A DNA stretch of 46,986 bases from assembly GCA_900315785.1 (NCBI GenBank), contig ONAL01000009.1, forward strand, positions 1 to 46,986, in the 5' to 3' direction. This DNA comes from an uncultured Eubacteriales bacterium. GTDB lineage: Bacteria > Bacillota > Clostridia > Oscillospirales > Acutalibacteraceae. The notes beneath the pieces were generated by a model that did not search any database, was not told the origin of the DNA, and was given only the letters and a program-made list of their open reading frames with translations. This document shows, piece by piece, positions 33,620-42,887 of the stretch. The position numbers and the translations under genes were made by a program. The stretch's first letter is position 1. Each line of letters begins with the position of its first letter.

Positions 33620-33853
33620 ATGCAGGAATTACTTACAATTATCGCTAAGGGCTTGGTAGAAGCTCCCGAGGCTGTTGAGGTAACCGCAGACGCTCCCGAC
33701 GAGGAAGGTACAATCGTATACCACATCCACGTTGCGGAGGACGATATGGGTCGAATCATCGGCAAGCAGGGCAGAATCGCTAAGGCTATCCGTACAATCG
33801 CACGTTCCGCTGCTGTTAGAAGCGAGCAGAAAGTTATGGTTGAAATCGACTGA
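33620..33853 (+). CDS. khpA: KH-domain RNA-binding protein KhpA
   Basis: 77 residues with a single KH domain; the GxxG loop is in GRIIGKQGRIAKAIRTIAR. KhpA, with KhpB/Jag, influences cell division and sRNA/mRNA binding in Gram-positives. RBS AAAGGAA. Last gene of the ylxM-ffh-rpsP-khpA operon, with a terminator 18 bases downstream. Confidence 0.95.
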   Translation: MQELLTIIAKGLVEAPEAVEVTADAPDEEGTIVYHIHVAEDDMGRIIGKQGRIAKAIRTIARSAAVRSEQKVMVEID

Positions 33854-33870
33854 TACAATCAATGCAAAAA

Positions 33871-33901
33871 AGCCTTCTCACAAGAGAGGGCTCTTTTTTT
33901 G
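33871..33901 (+). terminator. Terminator after khpA
   Basis: AGCCTTCTC-ACAA-GAGAGGGCT, a 9-bp stem with one G-U pair (33871-33892), followed by CTTTTTTT. Confidence 0.9.
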
Positions 33902-33911
33902 TCCTGTCACG

Positions 33912-33946
33912 GAAAAACGCCCCAAAGCCGAAGCTTTGGGGCGTTT
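33912..33946 (-). terminator. Terminator of the zinc-ribbon protein gene
   Basis: A perfect 14-bp stem AAACGCCCCAAAGC/GCTTTGGGGCGTTT (33915-33946) with a TTCG tetraloop on the minus strand, followed by a short T run. It lies 10 bases after the stop at 33957, back to back with the khpA terminator. Confidence 0.85.
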
Positions 33947-33956
33947 GTGACTTTGA

Positions 33957-35342
33957 TTATTTGATTTTCTGGATTGTGTAATCCTTCTGATAATCAGTCT
34001 TGATATCTCTTAAAGCTTCGTTCTCGCTTGAAGAGCTTGACCATGAAGAATAATAATCATCCTCGAACTTGAACTGGCTTTCCTTGTCAGTCTCATAGGT
34101 GTCGATGTAGCAGTTCTTGAAGCCGTCTGTGTAGTAGTACTTGTACTTGCTGTCCTTCTTGTAGGTCTGGCAGTAGATATTGATGATGAGGTTCTGGTTC
34201 TCCTCGTCCTTATCCTTTGCTGTGAGCAGGTAGCTTGAAACTACGTCGATGTTGTAGCTTGAGGACTTGTTGTCCTTCTCTGTCTTCTTGATAAGAGTAT
34301 CGATGTTCTTCTTAGCCTCGTCGAGTGTAACGCCCTTCTGAGCTGTTACGTCGTACTTCTTCGACTTGGAAGCTACACGGATAGCTGTGTCGTAGATTAG
34401 AGTATCGTCGTTGTAGTCAGAGGAATAAGAGAGAGTGATGTTAACCTGGCTCTTATCCTTGGCGCTGCTGGACTCGGAATATACATAAACCGTAGCGAGA
34501 ACTGTGTCGTCCTTGGAGATTGTGAACTCACCCGATGTATCCCATTCTGAGCCCTGGAAGCCTTCGAGCTTGAGCTTGTAGTCGCCCTCCTTGAACTCGC
34601 CGTCCTTGAGGTTGATGTAAACCTTGTCGGGGCTGATACCTGTGGTGTAGTAATTCTCGTCGATGTACTTGTAGAAGTCGATGTCGACGGGAGTTAAAAC
34701 GTCGATGTTCTGAGCCTTGATTTCATCAGCGAGCTTAACCTTTACGACTTCCTCAGCGTCGAAACGTACGCCGATTAAGCCCTCGAGCTCCTTGATGTCT
34801 CTTGCGTCCTTGATTACGTTGAACTTAGCCTCAACTGTATCCTTTGCGCTCTTCTCGCTGAAGGACTCGTTGAAATATCTGAAGTAATCAGAAAACTTGT
34901 AGGACGAGCACTTGTTTCTGTCGTCGACGCAAGCCTTGTAAGCCTTGTCGAGGTCGAGTGTAAGGTAACCTGAAATGTTGCCGTCAACATACTTGGAGTT
35001 GCTGAACTTAGCGGTTACGAAGTCGCTCATCTTGATGTGCTTTGCTACCATCTCGGGGAAGAATACCGTAAAGAATACGATTATGCCGATGATTACAACC
35101 AGACCGATTGAACCGAGGATAATCGGAACCTTAAGGTTCTTCTTGGGCTTGGGCTCCTTGGGAGCCGCAGGCTGAACGGGAGCTGTCTGCTGAACGGGAG
35201 CCGCCTGCTGAACAGGAGCCGCCTGCTGAACGGGAGCCGCCTGCTGAGCGGGAGCCGCTGCCTGCTGAACAGGTGCGCCGCAGGATGTACAGAACTTAGT
35301 ATCATCGTTGAGCTGAGCACCGCAGGATGTACAGAATTTCAT
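33957..35342 (-). CDS. Zinc-ribbon, repeat-linker, single-pass membrane protein, function unknown
   Basis: 461 residues. N-terminal zinc ribbon with CTSCGA at 4-9 and CTSCGA at 18-23 (four Cys). Residues about 25-62 are an Ala-Pro-Val-Gln-Gln repeat, encoded by 18-bp tandem repeats. A basic patch (62-71) precedes a membrane helix (about 73-95). The remaining 365 residues are polar, rich in Lys, Asp, Ser and Tyr and probably outside the cell. The layout (zinc ribbon, linker, helix, large outer domain) is common in Clostridia, but no enzymatic motif is visible. It is a single-gene unit with its own promoter and terminator, between two opposed operons. RBS AAGGAGG supports the ATG at 35342. Confidence 0.88.
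   Translation of the reverse strand: MKFCTSCGAQLNDDTKFCTSCGAPVQQAAAPAQQAAPVQQAAPVQQAAPVQQTAPVQPAAPKEPKPKKNLKVPIILGSIGLVVIIGIIVFFTVFFPEMVAKHIKMSDFVTAKFSNSKYVDGNISGYLTLDLDKAYKACVDDRNKCSSYKFSDYFRYFNESFSEKSAKDTVEAKFNVIKDARDIKELEGLIGVRFDAEEVVKVKLADEIKAQNIDVLTPVDIDFYKYIDENYYTTGISPDKVYINLKDGEFKEGDYKLKLEGFQGSEWDTSGEFTISKDDTVLATVYVYSESSSAKDKSQVNITLSYSSDYNDDTLIYDTAIRVASKSKKYDVTAQKGVTLDEAKKNIDTLIKKTEKDNKSSSYNIDVVSSYLLTAKDKDEENQNLIINIYCQTYKKDSKYKYYYTDGFKNCYIDTYETDKESQFKFEDDYYSSWSSSSSENEALRDIKTDYQKDYTIQKIK
35170..35259. repeat. 18-bp tandem repeat, about five units
   Basis: Units such as TGCTGAACGGGAGCCGCC at 35188, 35206 and 35224, with variants at 35170 and 35242. In frame in the minus-strand gene they code for AAPVQQ-type hexapeptides. 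Near-identical units suggest the number can change by slippage. Confidence 0.85.
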
Positions 35343-35385
35343 AAAAAAACCTCCTTTTAAATGGAAAGCATAAACTTTCAAGTTA

Positions 35386-35414
35386 ATTTTAAAATAAAAG
35401 GGTCAATCTGTCAA
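35386..35414 (-). promoter_or_regulatory. Promoter of the zinc-ribbon protein gene
   Basis: Minus strand TTGACA (35409-35414, perfect -35), 17 bases, TAAAAT (35386-35391). Confidence 0.7.
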
Positions 35415-35603
35415 TCCTAATAATCAATATTAATTACCAAAAATACGGGCTTCAATTTGTGCCTTTCTTATAATAACGGACTAAAGCGCTTGTACTTTTA
35501 GACCTTTCAGATTTTTGCTAAATTCTTTATTAGAATATTGTTACCTATTCTTACATTGCTTTAATCTTTTAAAGAATAAAGATTTCATTTTGTAAAATAA
35601 AGA

Positions 35604-35632
35604 TTGCAATATTGCTTTTTATTTGTTATAAT
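35604..35632 (+). promoter_or_regulatory. Promoter upstream of trmB
   Basis: TTGCAA (35604-35609), 17 bases, TATAAT (35627-35632); start near 35639 and a leader of about 28 bases. Possibly serves trmB through prmC, which have no obvious internal terminators. Confidence 0.65.
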
Positions 35633-35666
35633 GTTTTTTGTATAGTTATGTGCAGGAGTAATTAAG

Positions 35667-36329
35667 TTGAGAATCAGAAAAAAGAAATGGGCTGAGCCTG
35701 AGCTCAGCGTATGCGATTTTTACGTCGCGGAGCCCGAAAAGCTTCGCGGAAACTGGAAAAGCTTTTTCAAAAACGACAAGCCGATTATGCTCGAGGTTGG
35801 CTGCGGAAAGGGTTCGTTTGTGGGACAAATGGCGCTCAAACACCCCGAAATCAACTTCATCGCGGTTGACATCAAGCTCGATATGCTCGGCGTCGGCAGA
35901 CGAAATATCGTAAGTCTTTTCGAGGGCACGGACAGGGAGATTGACAACATCGCGCTCGTCCGCTACAACGTCGATATGCTCGACAAAATCATCGCTCCCG
36001 AGGACAGAATCTCACGCATTTACATAAACTTCTGCAATCCGTGGCCGCGTCCCAAGCACAACAAGCGGCGTCTCACCCATCCCAGAAAGCTCAGGCTTTA
36101 CCGAGAGCTTCTCACGGGCGGCGACGAGGTGCATTTCAAGACCGACGACGACGGACTTTTCGAGGATACGCTCGAATATTTAAAGGAAGAGAACTACACG
36201 GTTCTCACCCTCAGCTACGACTTGCACAACAGCTCAATTGACGCTGACCTGACCCCGATGACAGAGCACGAGAGGATGTTCTCGGAGGAAGGAATCAAGA
36301 TAAAATATCTGGTCGCGACGAAAGGATAA
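35667..36329 (+). CDS. trmB: tRNA (guanine46-N7)-methyltransferase
   Basis: Makes m7G46 in the tRNA variable loop. 220 residues: SAM loop LEVGCGKGSFVGQMA, the substrate region YINFCNPWPRPKHNKRRLTHPR, and HFKTDDDGLFEDTLEYL near the C-terminus. The start is TTG at 35667 with AGGAG eight bases upstream. First gene of a rightward run with a lipoprotein and a two-component system. Confidence 0.96.
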   Translation: MRIRKKKWAEPELSVCDFYVAEPEKLRGNWKSFFKNDKPIMLEVGCGKGSFVGQMALKHPEINFIAVDIKLDMLGVGRRNIVSLFEGTDREIDNIALVRYNVDMLDKIIAPEDRISRIYINFCNPWPRPKHNKRRLTHPRKLRLYRELLTGGDEVHFKTDDDGLFEDTLEYLKEENYTVLTLSYDLHNSSIDADLTPMTEHERMFSEEGIKIKYLVATKG

Positions 36330-36333
36330 TTTT

Positions 36334-37635
36334 ATGAAAAAATTATTTTTGCCGATAATCGCGCTCGGCGCCGCTCTGGCGCTCGGCGGCTGTTCTTTCG
36401 GCTTTGAAAGCGACAATTTACTGCACCCGCCCAAGACCACGGGCAGAGAAGCCGCAATCGAAAAGCTCGTGGAAGAGGCTTCGGGCGGAAGCTACAAGCT
36501 CAAATATCCAAACAGCGGCAGCTACCGCTCGGCGATTGTCACCGAGGATTTCAACTCGGACGGCACGGACGAGGCGATTGCGTTCTTCAGCGCGGGAAGC
36601 GAAAAGTCGGTTCACCTTCTCGTGATGTGCTCTGACAAGGACGGCGACTGGAAGAACTGCGGCGACTTTGACACAGGCTACACCGAGGTGGACAGCGTTC
36701 TGTTCGCGGACTATGACTTTGACGGCACGTCGGAGATTCTCGTGGGATTCTCGGGAACAGGCGACCTCAACGAGCTTTTGGTGTTCGACTATGACAAGGA
36801 TAAGAAAACTACCGTAAAAAACGAGTTTACCACGTCATATTCGGGCTTCTGCGCGGGAGATTATGACCGCGACGGCGGCAGCGAAATCCTCGCGTTCACC
36901 ATAGAATCGGGCGAAACCGCGTCGGAAGCGAAGCTCATCGACTACGACAACAGCGTGCTCTATACGCTCGCGACCTGTCCGATGGACACGAACGTCACGA
37001 GGTTTGACAACATCTGCTCGGGTCTGCTCAACAAGGAGACAATGGGCGTTGCCGTTGACGGCGCTCTCGAAAAGGGCTTCAACACCCAGATTATCTACTA
37101 TGATTCCGACAAAACGGAGCTGCTCAACTATCCCCTGACCACAGGCAAAAAACAGGCTCCGACCTACAGAACCTACAGCGTGAAGAGTCAGGACATCGAC
37201 CAGGACGGATTTATCGAAATCCCGATAACCGACGCTGAGCCGCCCTCAGGCGCAGCCAACGCGGCTTCCATAATCAACTGGCGCTCGCTCAACACCGAGA
37301 AGTCGAAGCTTTCCGACAAGCTCAGGTGCATAAGCAACCTTGACTACGGCTTTTACTTCAAGCTTCCCGACTACTTCACGAACGACGTTTACGCCGTTAT
37401 GAGCGACGACAGCAGAGAGACGGATATCGTCTCGGGCAGCGACGCAAACGGCGAAAAGCTGCTCACAATCAGGGTGTTCGACGTCGGAGCAACGTCCGAA
37501 AAGATGAAGGGCTATTCGACGCTCGAGAGCTATAATCAGTACATTTACGCCTACAAGCTGGGCGATTCGGAGACGCTATACGTCGACGATAATACAGTAA
37601 GAGAAAATTTCGCGCTGAACGATATCAGCGCCTGA
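36334..37635 (+). CDS. Lipoprotein with DxDxDG repeats (FG-GAP/VCBS-like), function unknown
   Basis: 433 residues. A lipoprotein signal peptide ends in LALGGC with the modified cysteine at C20. The outer part has four aspartate-rich loops of the calcium-binding DxDxDG type, at residues 72-77 (DFNSDG), 126-131 (DYDFDG), 176-181 (DYDRDG) and 287-292 (DIDQDG). Each is followed by a hydrophobic strand, as in beta-propeller FG-GAP/VCBS repeats. No enzyme motif is seen. It begins four bases after trmB and lies 20 bases before a response regulator and sensor kinase, so a role as an accessory or target of that system is a reasonable guess, not shown. Confidence 0.85.
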   Translation: MKKLFLPIIALGAALALGGCSFGFESDNLLHPPKTTGREAAIEKLVEEASGGSYKLKYPNSGSYRSAIVTEDFNSDGTDEAIAFFSAGSEKSVHLLVMCSDKDGDWKNCGDFDTGYTEVDSVLFADYDFDGTSEILVGFSGTGDLNELLVFDYDKDKKTTVKNEFTTSYSGFCAGDYDRDGGSEILAFTIESGETASEAKLIDYDNSVLYTLATCPMDTNVTRFDNICSGLLNKETMGVAVDGALEKGFNTQIIYYDSDKTELLNYPLTTGKKQAPTYRTYSVKSQDIDQDGFIEIPITDAEPPSGAANAASIINWRSLNTEKSKLSDKLRCISNLDYGFYFKLPDYFTNDVYAVMSDDSRETDIVSGSDANGEKLLTIRVFDVGATSEKMKGYSTLESYNQYIYAYKLGDSETLYVDDNTVRENFALNDISA

Positions 37636-37655
37636 TTTTAACGGAGGTTTTTGAA

Positions 37656-38363
37656 ATGAAAAAGGTACTTGTATGCGAGGATGAATCCGCAATCCGCGAC
37701 TTCGTCGTAATCAACCTGCAGAGAGCGGGCTACGAGGTTGTCGAGGCTGACAGCGGCGAAGCCGCCCTCAGAAAGTACGAGGAGAACGGCGGAGATTTTG
37801 ACGTCGCTATTCTCGACGTAATGCTCCCGGGCATCGACGGATTCCAGGTATGTAAGGAACTCAGAGGCAAAAACGGAGGTCTCGGCATTATTATGCTCTC
37901 CGCAAAAACTCAGGAGATGGACAAGGTTACGGGACTTATGCTCGGCGCCGACGATTACGTCACAAAGCCCTTCTCTCCCTCGGAGCTTCTGGCAAGAGTT
38001 GACTCGCTCCACCGCCGCGTATCTCTGGCTCAGGCTAACGCCGAAAACAACTTCAAGGAGGAGCTCCATTCGGGCGATTTCATTCTGAATCTCCGCAACA
38101 GAGCGCTTCTCAAGAACGGTCAGACAATCGAGCTCACACAGGTCGAGTTCCAGATTATGGAGTACTTCTTCTCCAATCCCGGCGAAACCCTCGACAGAAC
38201 CGACATTCTCAGCCACGTATGGGGCGACGCTTATGTCGGCGAGGAAAAGATTGTCGACGTTAATATCCGCCGTCTGAGAATGAAGGTCGAGGACGAGCCC
38301 TCAAACCCCAAGTACATCGTTACCGTATGGGGTCTCGGCTACAAATGGGATTCTAACGGCTGA
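37656..38363 (+). CDS. OmpR/PhoB-family response regulator
   Basis: 235 residues. Receiver domain 1-120 with the acidic pocket CEDE (7-10), phospho-acceptor D54 in ILDVMLPGIDGF, and K in VTKPFS. A winged-helix DNA-binding domain spans about 135-232 (LTQVEFQIMEYFFSNPGETLDRTDIL, VDVNIRRLRMKVE, TVWGLGYKW). Overall close to PhoB/WalR-type regulators; the specific target is not evident. RBS CGGAGG. The cognate kinase gene follows after 27 bases. Confidence 0.95.
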   Translation: MKKVLVCEDESAIRDFVVINLQRAGYEVVEADSGEAALRKYEENGGDFDVAILDVMLPGIDGFQVCKELRGKNGGLGIIMLSAKTQEMDKVTGLMLGADDYVTKPFSPSELLARVDSLHRRVSLAQANAENNFKEELHSGDFILNLRNRALLKNGQTIELTQVEFQIMEYFFSNPGETLDRTDILSHVWGDAYVGEEKIVDVNIRRLRMKVEDEPSNPKYIVTVWGLGYKWDSNG

Positions 38364-38390
38364 TTATACTGATTAAAGGAGGATTAACGC

Positions 38391-39836
38391 TTGTTCAGGG
38401 GAATTACCAGAAGATGGGTTCTATCGACAATGCTTGTCATATTTTTAATAATAGCTCTCATCACAACGGGCGTTATCTTCTCGATTGTTTATCTGTTCAA
38501 CAACGAGGTGGAGCGCGAGCTGAGCTCGGTATCTAACGAGCTTTCCGCCGTGTTTGACGACTACAAGGCGGACAACTCGTCAGCCTTCGCGTCGGGAGCC
38601 AAGGAATACGTCGAGGATTTCCGCCACAAGGAGGAAATGGAGGTTATGGCGATAAACTCCACGGGACGTATTATCCTCACCTCTTCGGGCTTTTCGTATG
38701 ACGAAAACGAGAGTATGCCCGACTTTGACGAGGCAAAGGAGAACAGCACGGGCAGCGCCTTCTACAAGGGCGAGCTCGGCTCGGGCGAGAACATCACGAG
38801 CCTTACGCGCGTTATCACTAACTCAAACGGCTCGGTTATCGGAGCCGTGCGCTACATAGTCTCGGTTGACAGGGTCAACGAGACGGTTATCCTTTACTCG
38901 GCGTTCGCGGTTGCCGCGGGACTTGCGATTCTGTTCCTCGTCGGCTTCACGGGCTCCTACTTTGTGCGTTCAATCGTCGCGCCTGTCCGAGAGCTCAGCG
39001 AGACCGCCAACAAAATCGCTCACGGCGACTTCTCGACCAAGATTGAGAAGCGCTACAACGACGAAATCGGCGACCTCTGCGACGCGTTCACCGATATGGC
39101 GAAGGACCTTGAAGCCACCGAGCAGATGAAAAATGACTTTATCTCGCGCGTCTCGCACGAGCTGAGAACTCCGCTGACGGCGATTAAGGGCTGGGCGGAG
39201 ACCATGCAGCTTTCCTCGCGCAGAAAGCTTGACCGAAAGACCTTTGACAAGGGTATGAGCGTCATCATCAAGGAAAGCGGAAGGCTTACTGGAATTGTTG
39301 AGGAGCTGCTTGACTTCTCGCGAATCCAGACAGGCAGAATGGTGCTCTTAAACGAAAAGCTCGATATTCTCGCTGAGCTTGACGAAGCAATCTATATGCT
39401 GCGCGACCGCGCGGTTAGCGAGAACAAGCACCTCATCTACGACGAGCCCGAGGCGGTCTATCCCCCCGTTTACGGAGACCGAAACAGGCTCAAGCAGGTG
39501 TTCATCAATATCATCGACAACGCTCTCAAGTACACTCCCGAGGACGGAGTTGTCGCTATAGAGGTCAAATACAACAAGGAGCAGGAGCCCGACATCATCC
39601 AGATTATCGTGACGGATACGGGCTGCGGAATCCCCGCCGAGGACCTGCCCAAGGTTAAGGAAAAATTCTACAAGGCTAATCAGAAGGTCAACGGCTCGGG
39701 TATCGGACTTGCCGTTGCCGACGAAATTATGCAGCTTCACAAGGGTACGCTCGAAATCGAATCGGGCGAGGGCGTAGGCACAACGGTAACGCTCACGCTC
39801 CCCGTACTCAAGGACAAGCAAAAAGAAGGTATATGA
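38391..39836 (+). CDS. Sensor histidine kinase, HAMP-HisKA-HATPase type
   Basis: 481 residues. Two membrane helices (about 10-35 and 166-190) flank a 130-residue extracytoplasmic sensor domain, followed by HAMP (about 190-243), HisKA with H256 in VSHELRTPLTAIKGWAE, and the HATPase with N box NIIDNALKYTP, G1 DTGCGIP and G2 GSGIGLAV. The start is TTG with AAAGGAGG at ideal distance. The stop overlaps the start of the DUF1385 gene. Architecture is PhoR/WalK-like but without PAS domains that I can see. Signal unknown. Confidence 0.95.
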   Translation: MFRGITRRWVLSTMLVIFLIIALITTGVIFSIVYLFNNEVERELSSVSNELSAVFDDYKADNSSAFASGAKEYVEDFRHKEEMEVMAINSTGRIILTSSGFSYDENESMPDFDEAKENSTGSAFYKGELGSGENITSLTRVITNSNGSVIGAVRYIVSVDRVNETVILYSAFAVAAGLAILFLVGFTGSYFVRSIVAPVRELSETANKIAHGDFSTKIEKRYNDEIGDLCDAFTDMAKDLEATEQMKNDFISRVSHELRTPLTAIKGWAETMQLSSRRKLDRKTFDKGMSVIIKESGRLTGIVEELLDFSRIQTGRMVLLNEKLDILAELDEAIYMLRDRAVSENKHLIYDEPEAVYPPVYGDRNRLKQVFINIIDNALKYTPEDGVVAIEVKYNKEQEPDIIQIIVTDTGCGIPAEDLPKVKEKFYKANQKVNGSGIGLAVADEIMQLHKGTLEIESGEGVGTTVTLTLPVLKDKQKEGI

Positions 39837-40837
39837 TGAGTAAGAAAACACAGACCAAGAAGATTACCTCAATCGGCGGCAGCGCGCTGATTGAAGGCAT
39901 AATGATGCGCGGTCCCAAGCGAATCACCGTAGCGGTGCGCACGGGCGAGGACAGCATCTACACCGAGGACGTCAGCATCAAGTTCCTCGGACAGTCAAGC
40001 AAATTCTGGAAGCTTCCGTTTTTCCGCGGCGTCGCGGGAATGATAGATTCAATGCGTCTGAGCTACAAGAGCCTTATGCTCTCGGCTGACAAGGCGCTTG
40101 AGGCGGGCGAGGTCGAAGAAGAGGAGCCCTCAAAGTTCGAAAAATGGGTAGACGAAAAGCTCGGCGACAAGTTTATGAAAATTCTGATGGTTTTCTCAAC
40201 GCTTATCGGTGTAGCGCTCGCGATTCTGCTGTTCTTCTTCCTCCCGACATGGATATTCAACCTCATCGGTCTTGCCGTTCCCGACATCAGAAAGGGCGGC
40301 GAGGTCGTAGTATTCTGGCAGAGCGTAGCCGAGGGACTTCTCAAGATTGTCATCTTCCTCGCCTACATTCTCATCGTTTCGCAGATGCGCGATATGAAGC
40401 GCGTTTTCCAGTATCACGGAGCCGAGCACAAGGCGATTTTCTGCTATGAAAACGAGCTCCCTCTGACCGTCGAGAACGTCAAGAAGCAGCGCAGATTTCA
40501 TCCCCGCTGCGGCACGAGCTTCATCCTTCTGAGCCTGCTCGTCGGAATCATCGTGGGTCTCTTTATCCCCCACGCTCCGTTCGGCATTTCGTGGCTCAGA
40601 CCCGTGTTCAAGCTCCTTCTGCTTCCGCTCACAATCGGTATCGGCTATGAGCTCATCAAGTTCTGCGGCAAGCACGACAACAGGCTCACCAGAATCATCG
40701 CCGCGCCCGGTCTCTGGGCTCAGAGAATTACGACAAAGGAACCGAGCGAGGATATGTGCGAGGTCGCTATCGAGGCTATCTCCGCGGTTATCCCCGACGA
40801 CGGCTCGGATATTGTGAAAGATGGCTGCTGTAATTAA
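39833..40837 (+). CDS. DUF1385 family membrane protein (YqhQ-like)
   Basis: 334 residues. Conserved beginning IGGSALIEGIMMRGPKRITVAVR, then several hydrophobic segments (about 115-145, 160-185, 225-245, 252-275) and the DUF1385 signature YHGAEHKAIFCYENELPLT with HPRCGTSF. The molecular role is unknown. It is nearly always next to prmC in Clostridia, as here, where the two overlap by 17 bases. ATG at 39833 overlaps the kinase stop; a second ATG follows directly. Confidence 0.93.
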   Translation: MMSKKTQTKKITSIGGSALIEGIMMRGPKRITVAVRTGEDSIYTEDVSIKFLGQSSKFWKLPFFRGVAGMIDSMRLSYKSLMLSADKALEAGEVEEEEPSKFEKWVDEKLGDKFMKILMVFSTLIGVALAILLFFFLPTWIFNLIGLAVPDIRKGGEVVVFWQSVAEGLLKIVIFLAYILIVSQMRDMKRVFQYHGAEHKAIFCYENELPLTVENVKKQRRFHPRCGTSFILLSLLVGIIVGLFIPHAPFGISWLRPVFKLLLLPLTIGIGYELIKFCGKHDNRLTRIIAAPGLWAQRITTKEPSEDMCEVAIEAISAVIPDDGSDIVKDGCCN

Positions 40838-41669
40838 GGAATTTTACGCAAAAACTAAAGACAAATTTGATAAGGCAGGAATTGACGCTCCTGCCTTTAA
40901 CTCATTATGCCTGATTGAGAAGGCGTTCGGAATCACGCAGAACGAGCTTCTCATAAACGGCGATATGCAAATCGGGGACGCTTCACTTTTTGAAAGCCTT
41001 GTCGAGCGCAGACTGAGCGGCGAGCCGCTCCAGTATCTGCTCGGCGAGTGGGAATTTTACGGCTGTCCGCTCAAGGTCGGCGAGGGCGTGCTCATTCCCC
41101 GTGACGACACCGAGGTTCTGCTCAGAGCCTGTCTCGACCTTCTCAAAAACAAAAAGAACCCGAAGGTCCTTGACCTCTGCTCGGGAAGCGGAGCTCTGGC
41201 GATTGCGATTGCAAAGCACACCGACAGCGAGGTCCAAGCAGTCGAGAAGTCCGACAGGGCTCTCCCCTATCTTTACGAAAATATCCGTCTCAACGGAGTT
41301 GACGTCAAGGTGACTGAGGGCGATATTTTTGAGCTGACCGACAGCTTCGAGGACGGTTTTTTCGACCTTATTCTCTCAAATCCGCCTTACATAAAGTCCG
41401 ACGAAATCGCGACGCTTCAAAAGGAAGTCGGCTTTGAGCCGAGGCTCGCGCTCGACGGCGGCGAGGACGGCTACGACTTCTACCGCTTCATAATCAGCGA
41501 CTGGACAGACAAGCTGAAAAGCGGCGGCGTGCTCGCGTTCGAGCTCGGCGAAGGTCAGCTCGACCTCGTCAAAGCCCTTATGAGCGGCAAGGGCTATACG
41601 GATATCCGCTCACAAACCGACCTCGGCGGAATTCAGAGGGCGGTTTATGGGACACTGAATCGAAAATAG
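40821..41669 (+). CDS. prmC: Peptide chain release factor N5-glutamine methyltransferase
   Basis: Methylates the GGQ glutamine of RF1 and RF2. 282 residues: N-terminal helical domain with RRLSGEPLQYLLGEWEFYG and IPRDDTEVLL, SAM-binding VLDLCSGSGALAIAIA, and catalytic NPPY in LILSNPPYIKSDEI. prfA, its usual neighbour, is not present; recA follows with its own promoter. Confidence 0.96.
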   Translation: MAAVIKEFYAKTKDKFDKAGIDAPAFNSLCLIEKAFGITQNELLINGDMQIGDASLFESLVERRLSGEPLQYLLGEWEFYGCPLKVGEGVLIPRDDTEVLLRACLDLLKNKKNPKVLDLCSGSGALAIAIAKHTDSEVQAVEKSDRALPYLYENIRLNGVDVKVTEGDIFELTDSFEDGFFDLILSNPPYIKSDEIATLQKEVGFEPRLALDGGEDGYDFYRFIISDWTDKLKSGGVLAFELGEGQLDLVKALMSGKGYTDIRSQTDLGGIQRAVYGTLNRK

Positions 41670-41701
41670 AAAATTTGTTCGAATAAATATCCGCATTTAT
41701 A

Positions 41702-41730
41702 TTGATTTTTTCCCCGATATATATTAAAAT
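41702..41730 (+). promoter_or_regulatory. recA promoter
   Basis: TTGATT (41702-41707), 17 bases, TAAAAT (41725-41730); start near 41737. No convincing LexA box of the CGAAC...GTTCG type overlaps it. Confidence 0.55.
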
Positions 41731-41780
41731 AATTGCAGTACGAAAAAGGTAATTATTTACGAAAAAGTTGGAGGTATATT

Positions 41781-42887
41781 ATGGCAGTTGATAAGAACAA
41801 GGCGCTTGAAACCGCGCTCGGACAGATTGAAAAGCAGTTCGGCAAGGGCGCAGTTATGCGTCTCGGCGAGAACAGACATATGAACATCGAGCACATCTCG
41901 ACAGGCTCTCTGTCGCTTGATATCGCGCTCGGAATCGGCGGTCTCCCCAGAGGCAGAATCGTCGAGATTTACGGACCCGAGAGCTCGGGTAAAACCACGC
42001 TTTCGCTCCACTGTATCGCGGAAGGTCAGAAGAACGGCGGCAACGTCGCGTTCATCGACGTTGAGCACGCGCTCGACCCGACCTACGCTTCCGCGCTCGG
42101 CGTTGACGTTGACTCTCTGCTCGTTTCTCAGCCCGACACAGGCGAGGACGCGCTCGAAATCGCCGAGGCTCTTATCCGCTCAGGCGCGATTGACGTCATC
42201 GTTATCGACTCCGTCGCGGCGCTCGTTCCCAAGGCTGAAATCGAGGGCGAAATGGGCGACAGCCACGTCGGACTTCACGCGAGACTTATGTCTCAGGCGC
42301 TCAGAAAGCTTGCGGGCGCAATCAACAAGAGCAACTGCGTCGCAATCTTCATCAACCAGCTGCGTGAAAAGGTCGGCGTAATCTACGGCAACCCCGAGGT
42401 TACGACAGGCGGACGCGCGCTCAAGTTCTATTCTTCCGTCAGAATCGACGTCAGAAGGGTCGAGACCCTCAAGCAGAACGGCGAAATGATAGGCAACCGC
42501 ACAAGAGCAAAGGTTGTCAAGAACAAAATCGCTCCCCCCTTCAAGGAAGCCGAGTTCGATATTATGTACGGTCAGGGCATCAGCCGCGTAGGCGAGCTCG
42601 TTGACCTCGCGGCGAAGGCTGACGTTATCCAGAAGGCAGGCGCGTGGTTCAGCTACAACGGCGAGAGACTCGGTCAGGGTCGTGAGAACGTCAAGGAGCT
42701 TCTCACCAACGACACAGAGCTCGCCGAGAGAATCGAGAAGGACCTCTGGGAGAATATCGACAAGCTCACAACCAAGAAAAAGCCCGCCGCAAAGGCTAAG
42801 ACCTCGGCAAAGCCCGTAGAGGTCAAGGCGGCACCCGCAGCCGAGAAGAAGTCGGGCGCGAACATCGATATTCTGGCTGACGACTGA
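41781..42887 (+). CDS. recA: Recombinase RecA
   Basis: Central strand-exchange protein and SOS co-protease. 368 residues. Walker [10 protein letters not shown] at 65-73, [35 protein letters not shown] and the loop 2 region [21 protein letters not shown]. The C-terminal tail is basic and then acidic ([11 protein letters not shown] to ILADD). ATG at 41781 with GGAGG; a longer frame from 41733 would run through the promoter. It shares one base with recX. Confidence 0.98.
   Translation: MAVDKNKALETALGQIEKQFGKGAVMRLGENRHMNIEHISTGSLSLDIALGIGGLPRGRIVEIYGPESSGKTTLSLHCIAEGQKNGGNVAFIDVEHALDPTYASALGVDVDSLLVSQPDTGEDALEIAEALIRSGAIDVIVIDSVAALVPKAEIEGEMGDSHVGLHARLMSQALRKLAGAINKSNCVAIFINQLREKVGVIYGNPEVTTGGRALKFYSSVRIDVRRVETLKQNGEMIGNRTRAKVVKNKIAPPFKEAEFDIMYGQGISRVGELVDLAAKADVIQKAGAWFSYNGERLGQGRENVKELLTNDTELAERIEKDLWENIDKLTTKKKPAAKAKTSAKPVEVKAAPAAEKKSGANIDILADD

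Larger units (their letters stand above)
35343..35666. other. Gene-free, AT-rich divergent intergenic region
   Basis: 324 bases between the zinc-ribbon gene and trmB. It holds the two divergent promoters listed separately. The middle (about 35430-35600) is AT-rich without open frames, clear hairpins or other recognisable signals. Confidence 0.7.

Noticed and set aside
41670-41740. LexA (SOS) box upstream of recA
   Set aside because: Only one half-like GTTCGAA is present near 41680; no CGAAC-N4-GTTCG palindrome was found around the promoter.
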